A program made the translations under genes and the position numbers. A stretch of 64,000 nt of DNA. Origin: Streptomyces thermolilacinus SPC6 (GTDB taxonomy: Bacteria; Actinomycetota; Actinomycetes; Streptomycetales; Streptomycetaceae). Positions 60,308 to 64,000 of this stretch are shown here, one piece after another. Location of the stretch: the NCBI RefSeq assembly GCF_000478605.2, contig NZ_ASHX02000001.1:992001-1056000 (forward strand). The letters run 5' to 3'. The notes below the pieces were generated by a model. It was not told where the DNA came from. It saw only the letters and a list, made by a program, of their open reading frames with translations, and searched no databases. Within the stretch, counting starts at the first letter, position 1. The number at the start of each line of letters is the position of its first letter.

Positions 60308-61447
60308 TCACGTGGAGGGCGTGAAAGTGCACCGGCCGGTTGCCACCGCACCGGAGCACAACCAGGGCAGACCGCCGGAAAGACCCAGATCCACCTGGAA
60401 CCGCAGGTGTGGGTTCTGTGGCACGGCCTCGGTGGAGAACGGCTTCCCATCGTGCCTCACGGGGCCGTGCGTTCCCTCCGTGTCGGTGTACGTCGCGTCG
60501 ACATGCCAGCTACACGACTCCTTGTCCGCGACCGATTCCACCCGCAGCGCCCCGGGTGAGGCACCGTCTCCCAGGTCGATCTGGTGGTAACGGAAGAAGG
60601 GCTCTCCGGCATGCGGGGCGTCCTCGTCGCTGATGAGCGGGACGACCACTCCGCTGGCCAGATACCACACCACTCCCTGGATCGCCGCCGAGCCGCCCGA
60701 CGCGAAGGAGACAACCGTCCGTGCCGTCGGAGGGGAGCACTCTTCCACTGTGGCCCTCAGGTCGACGATGGACAGTTCCCGCGCTCTGTCGCTGTGCAGT
60801 CTGAGCTGGAAGGTGCGGGCCGAGTTCCCTTTGCCCGGAGGCGCGCCCACGACTTTGCTCGGCAGGGTGACGACCCTGGCGCCCAGCGGCTCCAGCAGCT
60901 CCCACACCTTCTGATGGAACCGCTCGTCCCTGAAGTCGAGGCTGGTCAGCCGCGTCTGCTCATCGGCGGTGAGCACGCGGTCCAGCACGATGGACGTTCC
61001 GTCGGGAAAGTTCGTCCCGGACGCGCCGTAGGACTCGTAGGCGACCTCCGCCGTGAAGGGCGGAAGCCTGCCGTCCGCCTCCCTCTCGGCCTCCTTCTGC
61101 ACCTGTGTCGCGGTGTCGGCGGTGAGCAGTCCCACCACGACCGGCGCCAGGTTCACGGCCAGGAAGACGCCCAGCGCGAGGGTCCCGGCAAGCGCGACGT
61201 AGCGCCACCGCTGTCGGCGCGGCAGCCCTCGCAGCCCCGGAGCGCGATTGTCCACCAGGACGCTCCAGGCGTTCGGCCGGGCGCCGCCGGGCGGCTGCGG
61301 CTGCGGCTGCGGCTGCGGCTGCGGCCGAGTGGACGGCTCGCCCTCCCCGGGAAGCCGGGAACCGGTGCCGTCGGCCGATCGCTGATGGGGCGGCCCTGAC
61401 CGTGGCGGGTGGGGCGGACGCGGTGGTAACGGCGGGGTGTCCGTCAT
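60308..61447 (-). CDS. Hypothetical membrane-anchored protein with Pro-Gln repeat
   Basis: 379 residues. The cytosolic N-terminus is Pro-rich and includes five Pro-Gln dipeptides encoded by a (GGCTGC)5 DNA repeat. One transmembrane helix (YVALAGTLALGVFLAVNLAPVVVGLL, residues ~85-110) is followed by a ~270-residue extracytoplasmic domain with four cysteines (VEECSPP, KESCSWH, PWLCSGA, GRCTF) that may form disulfides. No family recognised. It lies 50 bp upstream of the small membrane protein gene. Codon use is slightly less GC3-biased in its second half than that of its neighbours. Confidence 0.78.
   Translation of the reverse strand: MTDTPPLPPRPPHPPRSGPPHQRSADGTGSRLPGEGEPSTRPQPQPQPQPQPPGGARPNAWSVLVDNRAPGLRGLPRRQRWRYVALAGTLALGVFLAVNLAPVVVGLLTADTATQVQKEAEREADGRLPPFTAEVAYESYGASGTNFPDGTSIVLDRVLTADEQTRLTSLDFRDERFHQKVWELLEPLGARVVTLPSKVVGAPPGKGNSARTFQLRLHSDRARELSIVDLRATVEECSPPTARTVVSFASGGSAAIQGVVWYLASGVVVPLISDEDAPHAGEPFFRYHQIDLGDGASPGALRVESVADKESCSWHVDATYTDTEGTHGPVRHDGKPFSTEAVPQNPHLRFQVDLGLSGGLPWLCSGAVATGRCTFTPST
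61293..61322. repeat. (GGCTGC)5 hexanucleotide repeat inside a coding region
   Basis: Five perfect units, reading as Pro-Gln dipeptides on the - strand, in the N-terminal part of the membrane-anchored protein. In-frame, so length changes by slippage would only change the number of dipeptides. Confidence 0.85.
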
Positions 61448-61800
61448 GGCTGAGTCTCCCTTCAGGGCGACCCAACCCTAGGCAGAACGGTGGCTCCATG
61501 GGGGCCGTACGCCGTTCTCGACCGGCAGGCGCTCCGCCCCGGCGGCGGTGCGCGCATGCGCGGGGCGCTGTGTGCGGGTCGTGCGGCTGCGGGGCGGGCG
61601 CGGGGAGCGGGGAGCGGGCGGGCCCCGGCGGCGGGTACGCGTGGGCGCCCGGCGTGCGCGGACCGACGGTGTGACCTTCGACGCTCCGGGCGGGGGGACT
61701 GTGCAGTCTGGTTACCCGTAAGTAGCATGGGGGGAAGCAAGCGCGCGCTTAGCCGCGTGCGCCGCAGCAGTGCCATCCCGCACCCTGGAGGAGAGCCATC
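61448..61800. other. Divergent intergenic region before the beta-oxidation genes
   Basis: 353 bp between the divergent membrane-protein gene and the thiolase gene. The first ~200 bp are GC-rich with no supported gene. Near the end TTAC-CC-GTAA (61712-61721) and GGAGGAGAG just before the GTG are seen. Confidence 0.5.
61712..61721. promoter_or_regulatory. Candidate operator TTACCCGTAA upstream of thiolase
   Basis: A short palindrome (TTAC-CC-GTAA) in the sequence CTGGTTACCCGTAAGTAGC, 80 bp before the thiolase start. TTAC/GTAA half sites occur in TetR-type fatty-acid regulators of actinobacteria; without other copies the call is weak. Confidence 0.35.
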
Positions 61801-63027
61801 GTGCCTCGTACCGTCAGGGACGTCGTCTTCGTCGACGGCGTCCGCACCCCGTTCGGCAAGGCGGGCCCGAAGGGCATCTACCACGAGACCCGCGCCGACG
61901 ATCTCGTCGTGAAGGCCATCCGGGAGCTGCTGCGCCGCAACCCCGGTCTCGACCCGCAGAAGATCGACGAGGTCGCCGTCGCGGCGACCACGCAGATCGG
62001 CGACCAGGGCCTCACCATCGGCCGCATGGCCGGCATCCTCGCCGGTCTGCCGCAGTCGGTGCCCGGCTACGCCATCGACCGGATGTGCGCGGGCGCCCTG
62101 ACGGCCGTGACGACGGCCGCGGGCTCCATCGCCTTCGGCGCGTACGACGCCGTCATCGCTGGCGGTGTCGAGCACATGGGCCGCCACCCGATGGGCGAGG
62201 GCGCCGACCCGAACCCGCGGTTCGTGTCGGAGAAGCTGGTCGACGAGTCGGCCCTGTTCATGGGCATGACCGCGGAGAACCTGCACGACCGTTACCCGCA
62301 CATCACCAAGCAGCGCGCCGACGAGTACGCCGTGCGCTCCCAGGAGAAGGCCGCCAAGGCGTACGCCGACGGCAAGATCCAGCAGGACCTGGTGCCGATC
62401 TCCGTGCGCCGCACCAACGCGGAGGCCGGTGAGACGGGCTGGGGCCTGGTCACCGCCGACGAGCCGATGCGCCCGGGCACCACCCTGGAGAGCCTCGCCA
62501 ACCTGAAGACGCCGTTCCGCGTCCACGGCCGGGTCACCGCCGGTAACGCCGCAGGTCTCAACGACGGCGCCACCGCGTCGATCATCGCGTCCGAGGAGTT
62601 CGCGCGCGAGAACAACCTGCCGGTCAAGATGCGTCTCGTCTCGTACGCCTTCGCGGGCGTCGAGCCGGAGGTCATGGGCTACGGCCCGATCCCGGCGACC
62701 GAGAAGGCCCTCGCCAAGGCGGGCCTGTCCATCGAGGACATCGGCCTGTTCGAGATCAACGAGGCGTTCGCCGTCCAGGTGCTGGCGTTCCTCGACCACT
62801 ACGGCATCGCCGACGACGACGCGCGCGTCAACCAGTACGGCGGCGCCATCGCTTTCGGCCACCCGCTGGCCTCCTCCGGTGTCCGTCTGATGACCCAGCT
62901 GGCCCGCCAGTTCGAGGAGCAGCCGGAGGTCCGCTACGGCATCACGACCATGTGCGTCGGCTTCGGCATGGGCGCCACGGTCATCTGGGAGAACCCGAAC
63001 CACAAGGACGCCGGAGGCAGCAAGTGA
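61801..63027 (+). CDS. Acetyl-CoA C-acyltransferase (3-ketoacyl-CoA thiolase, FadA type)
   Basis: 408 residues; thiolytic cleavage of 3-ketoacyl-CoA, last step of fatty-acid beta-oxidation. Nucleophilic cysteine in DRMCAGALTAVTTAAGSI (near residue 98), CoA-binding segments VTAGNAAGLNDGATA, catalytic NEAFAVQ and GHPLASSG, and the second catalytic cysteine in TTMCVGFGMG. GTG 61801 follows GGAGGAGAG. The stop overlaps the fadB start (GTGA), and FadA-FadB proteins form a complex. Confidence 0.95.
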   Translation: MPRTVRDVVFVDGVRTPFGKAGPKGIYHETRADDLVVKAIRELLRRNPGLDPQKIDEVAVAATTQIGDQGLTIGRMAGILAGLPQSVPGYAIDRMCAGALTAVTTAAGSIAFGAYDAVIAGGVEHMGRHPMGEGADPNPRFVSEKLVDESALFMGMTAENLHDRYPHITKQRADEYAVRSQEKAAKAYADGKIQQDLVPISVRRTNAEAGETGWGLVTADEPMRPGTTLESLANLKTPFRVHGRVTAGNAAGLNDGATASIIASEEFARENNLPVKMRLVSYAFAGVEPEVMGYGPIPATEKALAKAGLSIEDIGLFEINEAFAVQVLAFLDHYGIADDDARVNQYGGAIAFGHPLASSGVRLMTQLARQFEEQPEVRYGITTMCVGFGMGATVIWENPNHKDAGGSK

Positions 63028-64000
63028 GCACCACCGCTGAGCTTTTGAAGGGTGCGGCCGAGCTGTTCCCCGACGAGGTCGTCACCACGGCGCACGTGCG
63101 CCACTTCGACCTGCCGCTGGGCGCGGGCCGCTTCGCGCTGATCACGCTGGACAACGGCTTCGACCACACGAAGCCGACCACGTTCGGCCCGCAGTCGCTC
63201 GCCAACCTGAACGCGGCGATCGACCAGGTCGAGAAGGAGGCCGCCGACGGCGAGATCGTCGGTGTCGGCCTCACCGGCAAGCCGTTCATCTTCGCGGTCG
63301 GCGCCGACCTCAAGGGTGTCGAGCTGCTGAAGCGGCACGAGGACGCGCTCGCCATCGGCAAGGGCGGCCACGACGTCTTCAAGCGGCTGTCCGGCCTGGC
63401 CGTCCCCACCTTCGCGTACTACAACGGCGCGGCGATGGGCGGCGGTGTCGAGGTCGGTCTGCACTGCACGTACCGGACCGTGTCGAAGGCCGTCCCGGCG
63501 TTCTCGCTCCCCGAGGTGTTCCTGGGCCTGGTCCCGGGCTGGGGCGGCTGCGCGATCCTGCCGAACCTGATCGGCGCGGACCGCGCGGTCTCGGTGATCA
63601 TCGAGAACTCGCTCAACCAGAACAAGCAGCTCAAGGGCAAGCAGGTCTTCGAGCTGGGCATCGCCGACGCCCTCTTCGAGGGTGCGGACTTCCTGGAGCA
63701 GTCGCTGCTGTGGACCGCGCAGGTCCTCAAGGGCGACGTCGCCGTGGAGCGCCCCGAGGTGGACCGCGGTGAGGCGTGGGACGCCGCCGTGGCCCGTGGC
63801 CGGTTCATCGCCGACGGCAAGGTGCACGGCGCCGCCCCGGCCGCGTACCGGGCCCTCGACATCATCGAGGCGGCCAAGGACGGCGACCTCCAGAAGGGCT
63901 TCGACGCGGAGGACGCCGCCCTCGCCGACCTGATCATGGGTGGCGAGCTGCGCTCCGGCATCTACGCCTTCAACCTGGTACAGAAGCGCGCCAAGCGCCC
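63024..64000 (+). CDS. Fatty-acid oxidation complex subunit alpha, N-terminal part (FadB type; runs off window)
   Basis: At least 325 residues from GTG 63024, open to the window end. The crotonase (enoyl-CoA hydratase) domain is visible: FALITLDNGFDHTKPTTFGP, VGLTGKPFIFAVGADLKGVE with the first oxyanion-hole segment, YYNGAAMGGGVEVGLHC and SLPEVFLGLVPGWGGCAILPNLIG with the catalytic Glu region. The 3-hydroxyacyl-CoA dehydrogenase domain should follow outside the window. Translation is coupled to the thiolase by a 4-bp overlap. Confidence 0.93.
   Translation, partial: MSTTAELLKGAAELFPDEVVTTAHVRHFDLPLGAGRFALITLDNGFDHTKPTTFGPQSLANLNAAIDQVEKEAADGEIVGVGLTGKPFIFAVGADLKGVELLKRHEDALAIGKGGHDVFKRLSGLAVPTFAYYNGAAMGGGVEVGLHCTYRTVSKAVPAFSLPEVFLGLVPGWGGCAILPNLIGADRAVSVIIENSLNQNKQLKGKQVFELGIADALFEGADFLEQSLLWTAQVLKGDVAVERPEVDRGEAWDAAVARGRFIADGKVHGAAPAAYRALDIIEAAKDGDLQKGFDAEDAALADLIMGGELRSGIYAFNLVQKRAKR

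Noticed and set aside
1..64000. CRISPR arrays, tRNA/rRNA genes, transposases, integrases
   Set aside because: No regularly spaced repeats, no RNA gene signatures and no mobile-element proteins were found on reading the window.

Overview
The window is about 72-74% GC with very strong GC bias at third codon positions, short intergenic gaps, frequent GTG starts and ATGA/GTGA overlaps. Gene content and order are those of a Streptomyces chromosome core: the run hemE - DUF3000 - whiI - rnd - thiolase - fadB at the right end is the order I remember around S. coelicolor whiI, and whiI is a sporulation gene of this genus. I see no tRNA, rRNA, CRISPR array, transposase or phage gene.

Layout. (1) 1-2525: the 3' part of a large Hsp90-like/wHTH-repeat protein, then a GNAT acetyltransferase. 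(2) 2526-12508: assimilatory sulfate reduction on the + strand: a control region (operator-like dyads, a 27-codon leader peptide ending near a Cys codon, a 19-bp perfect hairpin), sulfite reductase, a 59-codon zinc-ribbon gene, cysH, cysC, cysD, cysN, a sulfonate-type ABC importer and a sirohydrochlorin chelatase that serves the siroheme of the reductase. (3) 12505-17766 (- strand): five tightly packed genes of the uncharacterised STM4011-STM4015 set (two radical SAM enzymes, an alkaline-phosphatase-fold hydrolase, an ATP-grasp protein, a leucine-rich repeat protein), with a divergent pair (108-aa protein and DUF6745) across a symmetric promoter region. (4) 19044-24731: single genes (mycothiol-type DsbA-fold protein, DUF1697, APH kinase, alpha/beta hydrolase, DEDDh exonuclease, SAV2148/HEPN protein). 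(5) 25211-32354: glycogen-to-trehalose route (glgX/treX, treY, treZ) with an FHA gene between. (6) 32467-45853: LysR regulator, P-loop kinase, secreted HAD phosphatase, msrB, murC, a Usp-like protein, RibD-C reductase, zapE, OsmC, PhoX, polysaccharide deacetylase, AIM24, PTH2-like hydrolase, DUF4142. (7) 45965-54221: a DUF692/MNIO iron oxidase with a fused helical domain, then haem genes hemQ, hemG/hemY and hemE interleaved with DUF4349, a CoA-disulfide-reductase-like flavoprotein and DUF6882. (8) 54326-64000: DUF3000, whiI with a recognisable sigma-WhiG promoter, rnd, katE, two membrane proteins, and the fatty-acid beta-oxidation pair thiolase-fadB (the last gene runs off the window).

Most worth following: the STM4011-STM4015 cassette, whose chemistry (2 radical SAM + ATP-grasp + metallohydrolase + LRR) is that of an undescribed modification pathway; the DUF692/MNIO fusion with no obvious substrate peptide; the leader-peptide/hairpin control of the sulfur operon; two cases (sir and hemQ) where the 3' end of a gene is duplicated around an inserted intergenic repeat; and a recurring TTGTCA-N11-hexamer promoter-like motif.
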